This document shows positions 7,601 to 16,428 of a stretch of DNA of 64,000 bases, piece by piece. Source of the stretch: Paenibacillus sp. PAMC 26794 (lineage in GTDB: Bacteria; Bacillota; Bacilli; Paenibacillales; Paenibacillaceae); the NCBI RefSeq assembly GCF_000316035.1, contig NZ_ANHX01000086.1, positions 1-64,000 of the forward strand. Reading direction: 5' to 3'. Each line of letters starts with the position of its first letter. Position 1 is the stretch's first letter. A model generated the notes under the pieces. That model saw nothing but the letters and a program-made list of their open reading frames with translations, was not told the DNA's origin and searched no databases. The position numbers were made by a program, and so were the translations under genes.

Positions 7601-9086
7601 GTGGTTTAACAATAATAACTTTGCCAAAATACTTGCGCTTGCGGTGAGCCTGCTGCTCTGGTTCATGATTCATCTGGATGAAGTACCAACCACTCCTACG
7701 ATTACGACAGGCACAACCAACAAGGTTGTGGAACGTACGGTGCCTGTTCAACCCTATGGATTAGACAGCAACAGCTATGTGCTCACTTCATTAAGTACGG
7801 ATGAGGTCCGACTGGAGATCAAAGGGCAACGCTCGATGCTAACATCGATTTTTACCAATGATGATTACAAGGTATTGGTCGATCTGAGCCAGGTGAAAGA
7901 TGGGTCCAATACACTGCCACTTGTACCTGATTTGCCTTCTGGGGTAGAAGTGGTCAGCATGGAACCTTCCATGGTTACGGTGAACGTAGAAAAATTGGGC
8001 ACCAAATCCTTCAATGTGAATATTGTACCCGAAGGGGAACCATCCGCCGGATACAGCGCTGGAACGCCCGTAATTGAACCTTCGACGCCGGTTAAGGTAA
8101 CTCTGCCCGAAGGGCAACTCGAGGCTGTAACGAAGGTCCAGGGCAGTGTGAGCGTGAAAGATGCCAAGGAAGATGTCATACAGAAAAAAGTGAAACTTCA
8201 AGCATACGATGCTGAAGGCAAGGTCCTTGAAAATGCGATTATAACGCCTCAAACGGTTGAAGTCCGAGTTCCGGTCAATCAGCCCTATACATCTGTACCC
8301 TTAAGAATCAAATATTCGGGACAGCTTCCGGAAGGCCTGGTACTCTCCACGGTAGAGCCAAGCGTGAAAGAAGTCTCGGTTTATGGATCAGAGGATGCGC
8401 TTGCGGGTATACAGTCCTACGACCAAGTAACCCTTGATCTTACACAGTTTGATCAGTCGGGTACATCGACAGTTAACGTGGACTTGACGCCGCCTTCCGG
8501 TTTTGAGAAAATCGAGCCTAGTTCGATTCAGATCAAGGTAACCATATCACCATTTGACGAGGCAGAGGAGACAACCAAAGTCTTTCCAAACGTCCCCATC
8601 ACACTTACCGGTGCGGGGAATGGACTGGAAGGGACGCTGGTTACGCCTCGAAGCGGCGGTCTGAACCTCACACTTACAGGCTCAGCAAGTATGCTTGAGG
8701 GTCTGAGTAGTGATGATCTCACGTTAACCGGGGATCTTGCTGGACTTGCGGTCGGAACGCATGAGATCAAGCTTGAAGCCGACCTGCCCCGTTATGCCAA
8801 ACTGGATGAACCATCCACTGCATTGAGTGCGACGGTCAAAATTAGCGAAAAGGCTGAAGATACCACGACCACTCCTGGCGAAGAACCGACGGACGAGGGA
8901 ACGGTAGCACCTGACCCAACACCAGCCGAGGTTGAAAATGGGGAAACAGAGCCTGTTCCTGATGATGAAGAAACGGAATCGAATACGGATACTCAGGATC
9001 AGGGTCAACAGGGGAGCACAAGCAGTCGAGGTAATTTAAATAATAATAACAGCGGTACTGGCAGTAAAAGTGGCGCGAATCCGTAA
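7593..9086 (+). CDS. cdaR: CdaA regulator CdaR (YbbR-domain protein)
   Basis: A 497-residue membrane-anchored regulator of CdaA. One transmembrane helix (about 10-30) is followed by a long extracytoplasmic region of repeated YbbR domains (about 40-420); the repeats are visible as strands such as VRLEIKGQRSMLTS, VPVNQPYTSVPLRIKYSG and LNLTLTGSASMLEGLS. The last 75 residues are acidic and low-complexity (Glu, Thr, Pro, then Asn/Ser/Gly) and probably disordered in the wall. I chose ATG 7593 because GGGAGG lies 8-9 nt upstream and the protein then begins with the usual short cytoplasmic stretch before the helix. The frame is open back to 7551, inside cdaA. Confidence 0.94.
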   Translation: MDKWFNNNNFAKILALAVSLLLWFMIHLDEVPTTPTITTGTTNKVVERTVPVQPYGLDSNSYVLTSLSTDEVRLEIKGQRSMLTSIFTNDDYKVLVDLSQVKDGSNTLPLVPDLPSGVEVVSMEPSMVTVNVEKLGTKSFNVNIVPEGEPSAGYSAGTPVIEPSTPVKVTLPEGQLEAVTKVQGSVSVKDAKEDVIQKKVKLQAYDAEGKVLENAIITPQTVEVRVPVNQPYTSVPLRIKYSGQLPEGLVLSTVEPSVKEVSVYGSEDALAGIQSYDQVTLDLTQFDQSGTSTVNVDLTPPSGFEKIEPSSIQIKVTISPFDEAEETTKVFPNVPITLTGAGNGLEGTLVTPRSGGLNLTLTGSASMLEGLSSDDLTLTGDLAGLAVGTHEIKLEADLPRYAKLDEPSTALSATVKISEKAEDTTTTPGEEPTDEGTVAPDPTPAEVENGETEPVPDDEETESNTDTQDQGQQGSTSSRGNLNNNNSGTGSKSGANP

Positions 9087-9158
9087 ACGTTCTAATTTTA
9101 AAATTCTCAAAAAATAATAATAGTGCTCGTATATGATGCGAATAGAAGGAGTTAAATC

Positions 9159-10499
9159 ATGGGGAAATATTTTGGTACAGACGGTGTAAGAGGGGTTGCC
9201 AATAAAGAGTTAACGGCAGAGCTGGCTTACAGCATTGGACGTTGTGGGGGTTACGTGCTTGCAGGTGGTGTGGAAAGACCAAAAGTGGTTATCGGCATGG
9301 ATACTCGTATCTCGGGATTGATGTTGGAATCCGCATTGGTTGCAGGTCTGTTGTCCATTGGCGCTGATGTAATCCGTCTGGGCGTTGTATCCACTCCGGG
9401 AGTGGCGTATATTGCACGTTTGTTGAAAGCTGACGCGGGCGTGATGATCTCCGCTTCCCACAATCCGGTTGAGGATAACGGAATCAAGTTCTTTGGCGGA
9501 GATGGCTTCAAGCTGTCTGATGAAACAGAGAACCGGATTGAAGAGCTGATGGATGCGGAGACAGATCAATTGCCACGGCCAGTTGGTGGCGGGCTGGGTA
9601 CTGTAACGACAGATGAAGAATCCCGTTATCGTTACCTTGATTTCCTGAAAACGACTGTAAATGAATCGTTCTCTGGACTTAAAATTGTTTTGGACTGTGC
9701 AAACGGAGCAGCTTATGAACTGGCACCGAAATTGTTCAGTGAACTAGGTGCAGAAGTCATTGCCATTGGCGCTGAGCCTAACGGCCTGAATATTAATGAG
9801 CAATGTGGATCAACTCATCCAGAGAACCTGAAACAAGAAGTGCTTAAACATAAAGCAGATCTGGGTCTTGCTTTTGATGGGGATGCGGATCGTCTAATTG
9901 CTATTGATGAGACTGGCGCTGAAGTGGATGGAGACTTCATTCTGTGTATCTGCGGTGATGCGATGAATCGTGCAGGCAAGTTGAAGGACAGTACTGTTGT
10001 ATCGACCGTTATGAGTAACATCGGATTCTACAAAGCAACGGAGAAACTTGCACTGAAAACAGCTAAAACGGCAGTAGGTGACCGTTATGTGATGGAGGAA
10101 ATGCGTCGCGGTGGTTACAACTTGGGTGGAGAGCAATCTGGCCATGTTATTTTCCTGGATTACAATACAACTGGAGACGGTATGCTGACTGCGATTCAAC
10201 TCGTGGATACGCTCAAGGCTTCCGGTAAAAAACTGAGTGAACTAAAAGCGCTAATGACCCAGTACCCACAAGTATTGGTGAATGTGCGTGTTGAAGATAA
10301 GAGCAAATACGAGGGCAATGCTGCAATCGAGCAAGCTATCGCTACAGTAGAACAGCAACTCGGCGATAATGGACGTGTACTCGTTCGTGCTTCAGGTACT
10401 GAATCTCTGATCCGTGTTATGGCGGAAGGACCAGATAAAGACGAACTTGAACAATTTGTGTCTCAAATCGCAGATGTAGTGCAAAAAGAACTGGTATAG
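9159..10499 (+). CDS. glmM: Phosphoglucosamine mutase GlmM
   Basis: Interconverts glucosamine-6-phosphate and glucosamine-1-phosphate on the way to UDP-GlcNAc for peptidoglycan. At 446 residues it is full length. Motifs: N-terminal KYFGTDGVRG, phosphoserine loop MISASHNP (Ser100), metal-binding FDGDADR near residue 240, GGEQSGH near 325, and phosphate-binding RASGTESLIRVM near 410. GAAGGAG lies about 7 nt upstream of ATG 9159. It is 72 nt downstream of cdaR, probably in the same transcript. GlmM is also known to inhibit CdaA, so the adjacency couples wall precursor supply to c-di-AMP. Confidence 0.97.
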   Translation: MGKYFGTDGVRGVANKELTAELAYSIGRCGGYVLAGGVERPKVVIGMDTRISGLMLESALVAGLLSIGADVIRLGVVSTPGVAYIARLLKADAGVMISASHNPVEDNGIKFFGGDGFKLSDETENRIEELMDAETDQLPRPVGGGLGTVTTDEESRYRYLDFLKTTVNESFSGLKIVLDCANGAAYELAPKLFSELGAEVIAIGAEPNGLNINEQCGSTHPENLKQEVLKHKADLGLAFDGDADRLIAIDETGAEVDGDFILCICGDAMNRAGKLKDSTVVSTVMSNIGFYKATEKLALKTAKTAVGDRYVMEEMRRGGYNLGGEQSGHVIFLDYNTTGDGMLTAIQLVDTLKASGKKLSELKALMTQYPQVLVNVRVEDKSKYEGNAAIEQAIATVEQQLGDNGRVLVRASGTESLIRVMAEGPDKDELEQFVSQIADVVQKELV

Positions 10500-10695
10500 G
10501 ACTGGAAGATGTAAGAAATACCTTCTGCATACGGTTTTCTTAAGGGAATTGTTGTGTAGAACGAGGCTTAATATAACATGATTTAGGACTTATGCATGGA
10601 TATTCCTGCGTCCCGGCTTAATGAGACCATAGGTCCGTTTATCCGGTCGGGATTGTAGGTGAATATGCTAAAATTTTCACAGGTACTTTGCTCCA
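10500..10695. other. glmM-glmS intergenic region, upstream part
   Basis: No gene. A nested inverted repeat at about 10610-10652 (TCCCG/CGGGA outside, GACC-ATA-GGTC inside) could fold in RNA but has no T-run, so it is not an obvious terminator. I see no further element before the glmS promoter. Confidence 0.4.
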
Positions 10696-10724
10696 TTGCA
10701 AAATGGACCTGACGTGCATATAAT
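10696..10724 (+). promoter_or_regulatory. Probable SigA promoter of glmS
   Basis: TTGCAA (10696-10701), a 17-nt spacer, then TATAAT (10719-10724). Transcription would begin about 50 nt before the ribozyme cleavage site, so the ribozyme would be part of the transcript. Confidence 0.7.
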
Positions 10725-10781
10725 GAGTGGAGTCGTCATTCAGACACAGAAAGTGAGGAACGTAAGGTTACAGTTACACAA

Positions 10782-10990
10782 GCGCCAGAGCTTGGAGTTG
10801 CGCGGGATGATGTTGATCAGGATTTCTTCTAAGTTGAAGAACGGCTGATTAAGATCAACGGCAATCAAGCTGACGAGGTGGAGGTGTTCGGATTGTTCGG
10901 CGGGGACCTCCCGGTGAAGCACCAGAGCCGTAAACCGGATTGCGGAAAATGGATAGGTGACTGTCCACACAACGCGCCGGTGCAGGTGCA
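10782..10990 (+). ncRNA. glmS ribozyme/riboswitch
   Basis: A glucosamine-6-phosphate-activated self-cleaving ribozyme in the glmS 5' leader. The 5' element AGCGCC at 10781-10786 matches the cleavage site, with scission between A10781 and G10782. Downstream are conserved blocks I recognise from known glmS ribozymes: CTGACGAGG (10870-10878), TTCGGCGGGG (about 10896), CCAGAGCCGTAAACC (about 10922-10936) and AAAATGGATAGGTGACTGTC (10947-10966). Cleavage lowers glmS expression when glucosamine-6-phosphate is plentiful. The 3' boundary is approximate. Confidence 0.9.
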
Positions 10991-11248
10991 AGAGTTAAAC
11001 TAAAATTCAAATGAATGTGCGTGAAGAGCGTAAACAGTACGCGGATGGGAAAATGATGTACATTCATGATTGCTTTCATTACAGCTTATGATGACAGCGG
11101 GGCGACACGAGGTCGCTCTGATCATTGATAATTGAATAATTACCAAGTATTCATGAAACGCTAGGCAATCACTCATTTTTCCGATATGCCGCCTCTGCCT
11201 GTTTCTCTTCGTGACACAGTATTCATATACAAACGGAGGAAATAAATT

Positions 11249-13081
11249 ATGTGCGGTATTGTTGGATATATTGGTAATAAGAACACTCAATCGGTATTGG
11301 TCGAAGGATTGAAGAAACTTGAGTATCGTGGGTATGATTCTGCAGGTATCGCGGTATTCACACCGGAAGGTCTGCAAATCACGAAAGCTCTTGGTCGTCT
11401 TGCGAACCTTGAAGCCAAGCTGGATGGTGCACCACTGGTAGGTAATGCCGGAATCGGACACACACGTTGGGCAACTCATGGTAAACCATCGGATGAGAAC
11501 TCTCATCCACACACGGATGGAAGCCAGAAGTTCTCTGTTGTGCATAACGGTATTATTGAGAACTACCTGGATCTGAAGGACGAATTGATGGCTCAAGGGC
11601 ACACGTTCACTTCCGAGACAGATACTGAGGTTATCTCTCACCTGATCGCACGTGAATACAATGGTGATATCGTCAAAACAGTACAAAAAGTGATCACGTT
11701 GTTGCGTGGCGCATTTGCACTGGGTGTATTGACAGAGCATGAGCCTGAGAAACTCGTAGCTGTGCGTCAAGCAAGCCCATTGATTATTGGTATTGGTGAA
11801 GGCGAGAACTTCATTGGTTCCGACATCCCGGCAATTCTGGAACATACACGTAATGTGTACATTCTGAATGATGGTGAAATGGCTGTATTGACACATGATG
11901 CTGTCGAATTGATGACGATTGAAGGCAACTTTATTTCTCGGGAAATGATTCGTGTCGATTGGGATGCTGTAACCGCAGAAAAAGGCGGATTCGAGCACTT
12001 CATGCTGAAAGAAATTCATGAGCAACCAAAAGCATATCGTGATACTATGCTGGGTCGCATCGATAATGAAGGCAAAAAAGTTCAACTTCCTGAGTTGAAA
12101 ATGACTGAAGAACAAATTAAAAATATCCGTAACGTTCAAATCATTGCATGTGGTACAGCGTACCATGCAGGTCTGGTTGGACGTACAGTGATTGAGCAAT
12201 TGGTACGTATTCCGGTTGAAACAGATGTGGCTTCCGAGTACCGTTACCGTTCCCCAATCGTTCACAAAGATACACTTGTAATCGTAGTGAGCCAATCCGG
12301 TGAAACTGCCGATACGCTTGCTGCATTGCGTGAAGCACAATCCAATGGTGCACATGTACTGGCAATCACAAACGTAGTGGGCAGCTCCATTGCACGTGAT
12401 GCAGATGATGTTATCGCAACATTGGCAGGTCCTGAAATTGCAGTAGCTTCTACCAAAGCGTATACTTCACAGTTGATCGCGTTCAACTTGCTTGGTCTGT
12501 ACCTTGCACAAGTTCGTGGTACTCAATCTGCAGAAGAGATTGAACACATGCTGGCAGCGATGCAAGCATTGCCTGAGCAAGTGGAATCCATGTTGGAGCA
12601 AGCGGAAGCAATCAAAGGATATGCAGAGCAAATCTCCAAACATGAACATCTCTTCTTCATTGGCCGTGGTCTTGACTATGCAGTAGCTCAAGAAGGATCT
12701 TTGAAGCTGAAAGAGATCTCTTATATTCACTCCGAGGCGTATGCTGCGGGTGAGTTGAAACATGGTACGCTTGCATTGATCGAAGACGGTATCCCTGTTA
12801 TTGCCCTGGCAACGCAGGAGAACGTACTTGAGAAAACAGTGAGCAACATTAAGGAAGTAAAAGCACGTGGCGCAGATGTATTGGCAATTACGTATGAAGA
12901 GCACGTAGCACCATTGCTGAAATCCGTAGACCAAGCGTTTGCGATTCCTAAGACGCTACCACTGCTTAGCCCTGCTTTGTCTGTAGTTGCGCTGCAATTG
13001 CTGGCATACTATGCTTCCCTGGCACTGGGTCATGATGTGGATAAACCACGTAACCTTGCGAAAAGTGTAACAGTTGAGTAA
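11249..13081 (+). CDS. glmS: Glucosamine--fructose-6-phosphate aminotransferase GlmS
   Basis: Makes glucosamine-6-phosphate from fructose-6-phosphate and glutamine, the committed step of amino-sugar synthesis. At 610 residues it is full length. The N-terminal glutaminase domain starts MCGIVGYIG, with Cys2 as nucleophile once Met is removed; GHTRWATHG lies near residue 70. Two SIS sugar-isomerase domains follow (about 290-430 and 460-600), with the motifs CGTAYHAG and SQSGETADT. The C-terminus ends NLAKSVTVE as expected. GGAGGAAATAAATT precedes ATG 11249. About 258 nt separate the ribozyme from the start codon, containing only a 26-codon ORF (11011-11091) without a ribosome-binding site. Confidence 0.98.
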   Translation: MCGIVGYIGNKNTQSVLVEGLKKLEYRGYDSAGIAVFTPEGLQITKALGRLANLEAKLDGAPLVGNAGIGHTRWATHGKPSDENSHPHTDGSQKFSVVHNGIIENYLDLKDELMAQGHTFTSETDTEVISHLIAREYNGDIVKTVQKVITLLRGAFALGVLTEHEPEKLVAVRQASPLIIGIGEGENFIGSDIPAILEHTRNVYILNDGEMAVLTHDAVELMTIEGNFISREMIRVDWDAVTAEKGGFEHFMLKEIHEQPKAYRDTMLGRIDNEGKKVQLPELKMTEEQIKNIRNVQIIACGTAYHAGLVGRTVIEQLVRIPVETDVASEYRYRSPIVHKDTLVIVVSQSGETADTLAALREAQSNGAHVLAITNVVGSSIARDADDVIATLAGPEIAVASTKAYTSQLIAFNLLGLYLAQVRGTQSAEEIEHMLAAMQALPEQVESMLEQAEAIKGYAEQISKHEHLFFIGRGLDYAVAQEGSLKLKEISYIHSEAYAAGELKHGTLALIEDGIPVIALATQENVLEKTVSNIKEVKARGADVLAITYEEHVAPLLKSVDQAFAIPKTLPLLSPALSVVALQLLAYYASLALGHDVDKPRNLAKSVTVE

Positions 13082-13237
13082 GGTAAGGAATTCTGTATAA
13101 TTTACTTTATTGTCTAGTGATAAATAAGTGTAGAACCATTAACAAAAGTATGGAACTACACGAACTATTGCCCAATGACATGGATAACGGGTTGATCAAT
13201 AGATTCAGTAAACTAATAAAGTATGAACAAAATAATG

Positions 13238-13270
13238 GTCCTGATGACTTTAAGTCATCAGGACTTTTTT
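13238..13270 (+). terminator. Terminator downstream of glmS
   Basis: Perfect inverted repeat of about 12 bp, GTCCTGATGACT/AGTCATCAGGAC (ends 13238 and 13264), followed by six Ts. Confidence 0.9.
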
Positions 13271-13283
13271 GATGTTTCAGGAG

Positions 13284-13320
13284 GGTGGTTCTAAATATTA
13301 GAACCACCTTATTTGTGTTT
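13284..13320 (+). terminator. Second hairpin with T-rich tail
   Basis: Perfect 11-bp stem GGTGGTTCTAA/TTAGAACCACC with loop ATA (13284-13308), then a T-rich stretch. It may be a back-up terminator, or a terminator for transcription arriving from the right. Confidence 0.55.
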
Positions 13321-14093
13321 TTTCATTGTAAATTGCGGTCATTCATTGGACGAAAATCCATCAGATTATAAAGTATCTTAGGAAGAGTATCCTTTTGTAA
13401 TTCTCACATTTGAAATATTCTTCGTGCACGAATGTAATCAACTTCTTAAAGAGAATCATTAACCTTCGCAACTCGTAAGTGCAAATATATCCCCAAGAAG
13501 GATGCGGATCGGGCATAAAAGATCATTTGAATGGTAAAGGAAGATGACTGAACGTGACGGGTACATCTTTCAGCAACTCACAAAATGGTATGCCAAGAAG
13601 CAACAATGCGCTCGATGAAGAAGCTTATTACGCGAAGTAAAATTATTGACCGTTCAATTCGGACTCAGAACGCGATTGTAATCTGCATGTAAATGAGTGA
13701 AGGACATCGGAAAGCGTATAAGGGAAAACCTCACCTACGGTTTGACGAGGAGGAGCAGAATATATTTACCCTTTACTCTAACAGAGGCGTAGAGAAGAAG
13801 GCGTGATACAAAACGATGTCGGCTACCATCCGTGCGGACGCTGTGACCAGTTTCCAGCCAGGCTTTCAGAAATTGGTCAGGTAATCATGTTGAAAATTAC
13901 AAAGTGCAAGGAATCGGAACACCGGCAAAGAATATTTAAAGGGAATATATACCAAATTTACCTGTTAAATGACTGGATGTCAACACTCGTCGAATTCCTT
14001 GATTGATGTCAAATCATGCCCAACGTTTCTTCTCCATTCACTATTTTTAACGAAAAATGTTAACACATAATGTTTTATGAACCAAATTTAACA
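13321..14093. other. Gene-poor left border of the NRPS cluster
   Basis: No supportable gene. Apart from the group II intron-like fragment at 13700-13790, I see short unrelated ORFs only. A 67-codon ORF at 13803-14006 has no recognisable similarity. The region reads like decayed mobile or coding DNA between the core glmS locus and the acquired cluster. Confidence 0.5.
13700..13790 (+). mobile_element. Degenerate group II intron 3' end (domain V-like)
   Basis: The stretch at 13709-13746 closely resembles a bacterial group II intron domain V: AAAGCGTATAAGGGAAAACC, then TCACCTACGGTTTG. It keeps an AGC triad, a GGGAAA loop and a closing TACGGTTT. Downstream text (GACGAGGAGGAGCAG, CCCTTTACTCTAACAG) resembles the sequence that usually follows it. 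No reverse-transcriptase ORF is nearby, so this would be a truncated relic. The identification is from recalled consensus only. Confidence 0.45.
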
Positions 14094-14094
14094 A

Positions 14095-14152
14095 TATAAT
14101 GACTATATTTAACAAAAATTTCACTATACATTCTTGTAAATTTTGATATAAT
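14095..14152 (+). promoter_or_regulatory. Candidate promoters of the biosynthetic cluster
   Basis: Two TATAAT hexamers: 14095-14100 and 14147-14152. The second is preceded by TG (extended -10, TGATATAAT) but neither has a good -35. Direct repeats ATTTAACAA flank the first. Transcription from here gives a leader of about 200 nt before ectB, containing a small GGGT...ACCC hairpin. Confidence 0.45.
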
Positions 14153-14391
14153 TCAACCTAGGTCTTATTCCCTATTATTCTAATAAATGGAATTGTAGGG
14201 TTTTTTATACCCATCCAAGCTGTGTGCGAGAGACCAGTATACTGGCTTACCAACAAGCCGGCATGTGGGGACCAACAATTGTGGAAAATGACAGCCTAGA
14301 ATATGTTGCTCCATGACGTCAGAAGGTTTAGAAAGGAAGGTTCAGAAAGATGGAGCCAACCTTATCCCAATTCCGATGGAGGATGAAGCGA

Positions 14392-15675
14392 GTGAGCATT
14401 TTTGAAAAGCTGGAATCCAACGTAAGATCTTACTGCAGAAGCTTTCCGGTGGTATTCGACCGGGCCAAGGGAGACCTTTTATATTCTGAGGACGGAAGAG
14501 CATATATTGATTTCTTTGCAGGTGCCGGGGCACTCAATTACGGCCATAACAACGATTATATTAAAGACCGGGTTCTCGATTACTTGACCTCCGACCGGAT
14601 TATGCACGGTCTGGATATGTATACAATGGCCAAGCGTGAATTCATCCAGAGCTTCTCCGAGCGGATCCTGGAGCCGAAGAAGCTGAATTACAAGCTTCAA
14701 TTCTGCGGTCCAACAGGGACGAATGCGGTGGAAGCGGCCCTGAAGCTCGCACGCAAGGCGAAGAAGAGAAGTGGAATATTCGCATTCATGGGTGGCTTCC
14801 ACGGCATGTCGCTCGGCAGTCTGTCGGCGACAAGCTCCAAGTCCATGAGAGAAGGGGCGGGGCTTCCTCTGGACGGAGTTACGTTCATGCCGCACCCGAG
14901 CGGGGCTTTCGCAGAAATGGATACGCTCGGTTATATCGAGAATATCCTGACTGATTCGCACTCCGGAATCGACAAGCCGGCCGCGATTCTGCTTGAAACG
15001 GTACAAGCCGAAGGCGGAATTCACGTTGTCGACGCGCAGTGGCTACGTGAGCTGCAGCAGATTTGCCGCAGGCACGATATTCTGCTCATTACAGACGAGA
15101 TTCAAGTAGGATGCGGCCGGACAGGCGAATTCTTCTCCTTCGAACGTGCGGGGATCGAGCCGGATCTCATTACCCTGTCGAAGTCGATCAGCGGGTACGG
15201 CCTGCCAATGTCCCTCCTGCTGCTGAAGCCCGAACTGGATATCTGGACGCCGGGCGAGCACAACGGCACCTTCCGCGGCAACCAGCTGGCTTTTGTGGCC
15301 GCGAAGGCTGCTCTAGAGTTCCGGGACAGAACCGAACTGGAAGCTCAGGTGAAGCAGAAGGAAGAATATGTGCGCTCGTTCCTTGATCAAGAAATTAAGC
15401 CTCTGCATCCGTCCATCGCCATCCGCGGACTCGGCCTGATCTGGGGCATTGACGTCTCGGGGTTCATGGATGAAGCCGGGGCGAAGCGGGTGACGGATAT
15501 CAGCTTCGAGAACGGGCTCATCATTGAAAGAGCAGGCAGAGGAGATTGTGTGCTGAAGATCATGCCTCCGCTGACCGTCTCGATGGAGCATCTGGCCGCC
15601 GGCTGCGACATTATCAAGTCCAGTATGCAGCAGGTGATCTCTCAGGAGACCAAGGATTTACTAGTAACGACCTAA
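14392..15675 (+). CDS. ectB: L-2,4-diaminobutyrate:2-oxoglutarate aminotransferase
   Basis: A class III PLP-dependent aminotransferase (427 residues) making 2,4-diaminobutyrate (Dab) from aspartate-semialdehyde, with glutamate as amino donor. Family marks: N-terminus SIFEKLESNVRSYCRSFP as in EctB proteins, FCGPTGTNAVEAALKLARK, LITDEIQVGCGRTG, and LSKSISGYG with the PLP lysine near residue 264. There is no ectA or ectC beside it, so the job is not ectoine synthesis. Five of the ten downstream NRPS modules are predicted to load Dab, so it very likely supplies that building block. I chose GTG 14392 (GGAGG 9 nt upstream, family-like N-terminus); ATG 14350 also has a ribosome-binding site. It shares the higher GC of the cluster. 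Confidence 0.93.
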   Translation: MSIFEKLESNVRSYCRSFPVVFDRAKGDLLYSEDGRAYIDFFAGAGALNYGHNNDYIKDRVLDYLTSDRIMHGLDMYTMAKREFIQSFSERILEPKKLNYKLQFCGPTGTNAVEAALKLARKAKKRSGIFAFMGGFHGMSLGSLSATSSKSMREGAGLPLDGVTFMPHPSGAFAEMDTLGYIENILTDSHSGIDKPAAILLETVQAEGGIHVVDAQWLRELQQICRRHDILLITDEIQVGCGRTGEFFSFERAGIEPDLITLSKSISGYGLPMSLLLLKPELDIWTPGEHNGTFRGNQLAFVAAKAALEFRDRTELEAQVKQKEEYVRSFLDQEIKPLHPSIAIRGLGLIWGIDVSGFMDEAGAKRVTDISFENGLIIERAGRGDCVLKIMPPLTVSMEHLAAGCDIIKSSMQQVISQETKDLLVTT

Positions 15676-16428
15676 GCTTGGCCAAGCCGATGGTCGCCCC
15701 CGGCAAGAGGCACGAAAGTGCCTTCCGGAGGGCGTGCGGACTTGATGTTAAGGTAGCGCTTTCACCTCATGCTACCTGCGGTAACGTCAATCAGCATGGA
15801 ATTCTCCGGCAATCCAAGCGCAGTCCCGTTCGTGCCATACGGAGCATTCTTTGAGCCTCATGCAGTACCCTCGTTAAATTTAATCGTCAGGAAAAGCTCA
15901 CTACCCCGCAGCCGAATCTTTACTTATCCACACCAGGGCTGTGGGGGAAAAATCAAATCGTACATAGAGTGTATCAATACCCCATAAACATAGGTTTCGT
16001 CAAAGGTAGCTCGGGTACCAAATCAGGAGGTACGATCGACTTCCTGCTAGACGGCCGGAACCCTGTGGCAAGCCTTACATCGACAGGAGGAACATTCCTT
16101 GTCGTCTATCCCCAAATCCAATTCCGAACCCAAGTTAAACCAAATCCCGTCTTCGGGTGGCTCGTCCGCAGCAATCTTATTGAAGCAGAGGAGTCCAAAG
16201 TAGCCGCATCTCTTGCGTAGAACGATGTTTGTTGTCCTCTACGCATGGGAGCCGAGCGGTACAGCTGCTAGGCAGAGGATTGCCGTATGCGGTCAACCGG
16301 GCAATCCAAGCGGTGACATGGCGTAAGCCATTGATATTGTTGTCAGATGTTTGAAAAGGAGTGGAGCGTTGCTTCGGCATATGCTCTGCCGGATTGCTTT
16401 TACCGATGAAGAGAGGGGAACGATCCAG
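15676..16428 (+). other. Long spacer between ectB and pmxA
   Basis: Inverted repeats follow directly after the ectB stop: palindrome GCTTGGCCAAGC (15676-15687), AGGCAC-GAAA-GTGCCT (15708-15723), and AGGTAGC/GCTACCT (15751-15777). None has a T-run, so read-through into pmxA is possible. An 83-codon ORF at 15969-16220 (GTG start) has no clear ribosome-binding site and no recognisable family. I do not call it a gene. No promoter for pmxA could be assigned with confidence. Confidence 0.5.

Noticed and set aside
11000..12355. A 451-codon ORF antisense to glmS
   Set aside because: It mirrors glmS codon usage on the opposite strand, is Cys/His/Thr-rich, has no ribosome-binding site and no recognisable domain.
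13803..14006. A 67-codon ORF near the cluster border
   Set aside because: No family resemblance; it begins inside the intron-like relic and lacks start signals.
14392..15675. Ectoine biosynthesis
   Set aside because: Only the EctB-like aminotransferase is present, with no acetyltransferase or ectoine synthase, and it abuts a Dab-using NRPS.
15969..16220. An 83-codon ORF in the ectB-pmxA spacer
   Set aside because: GTG start without a ribosome-binding site and no known family; noted under the spacer but not called.
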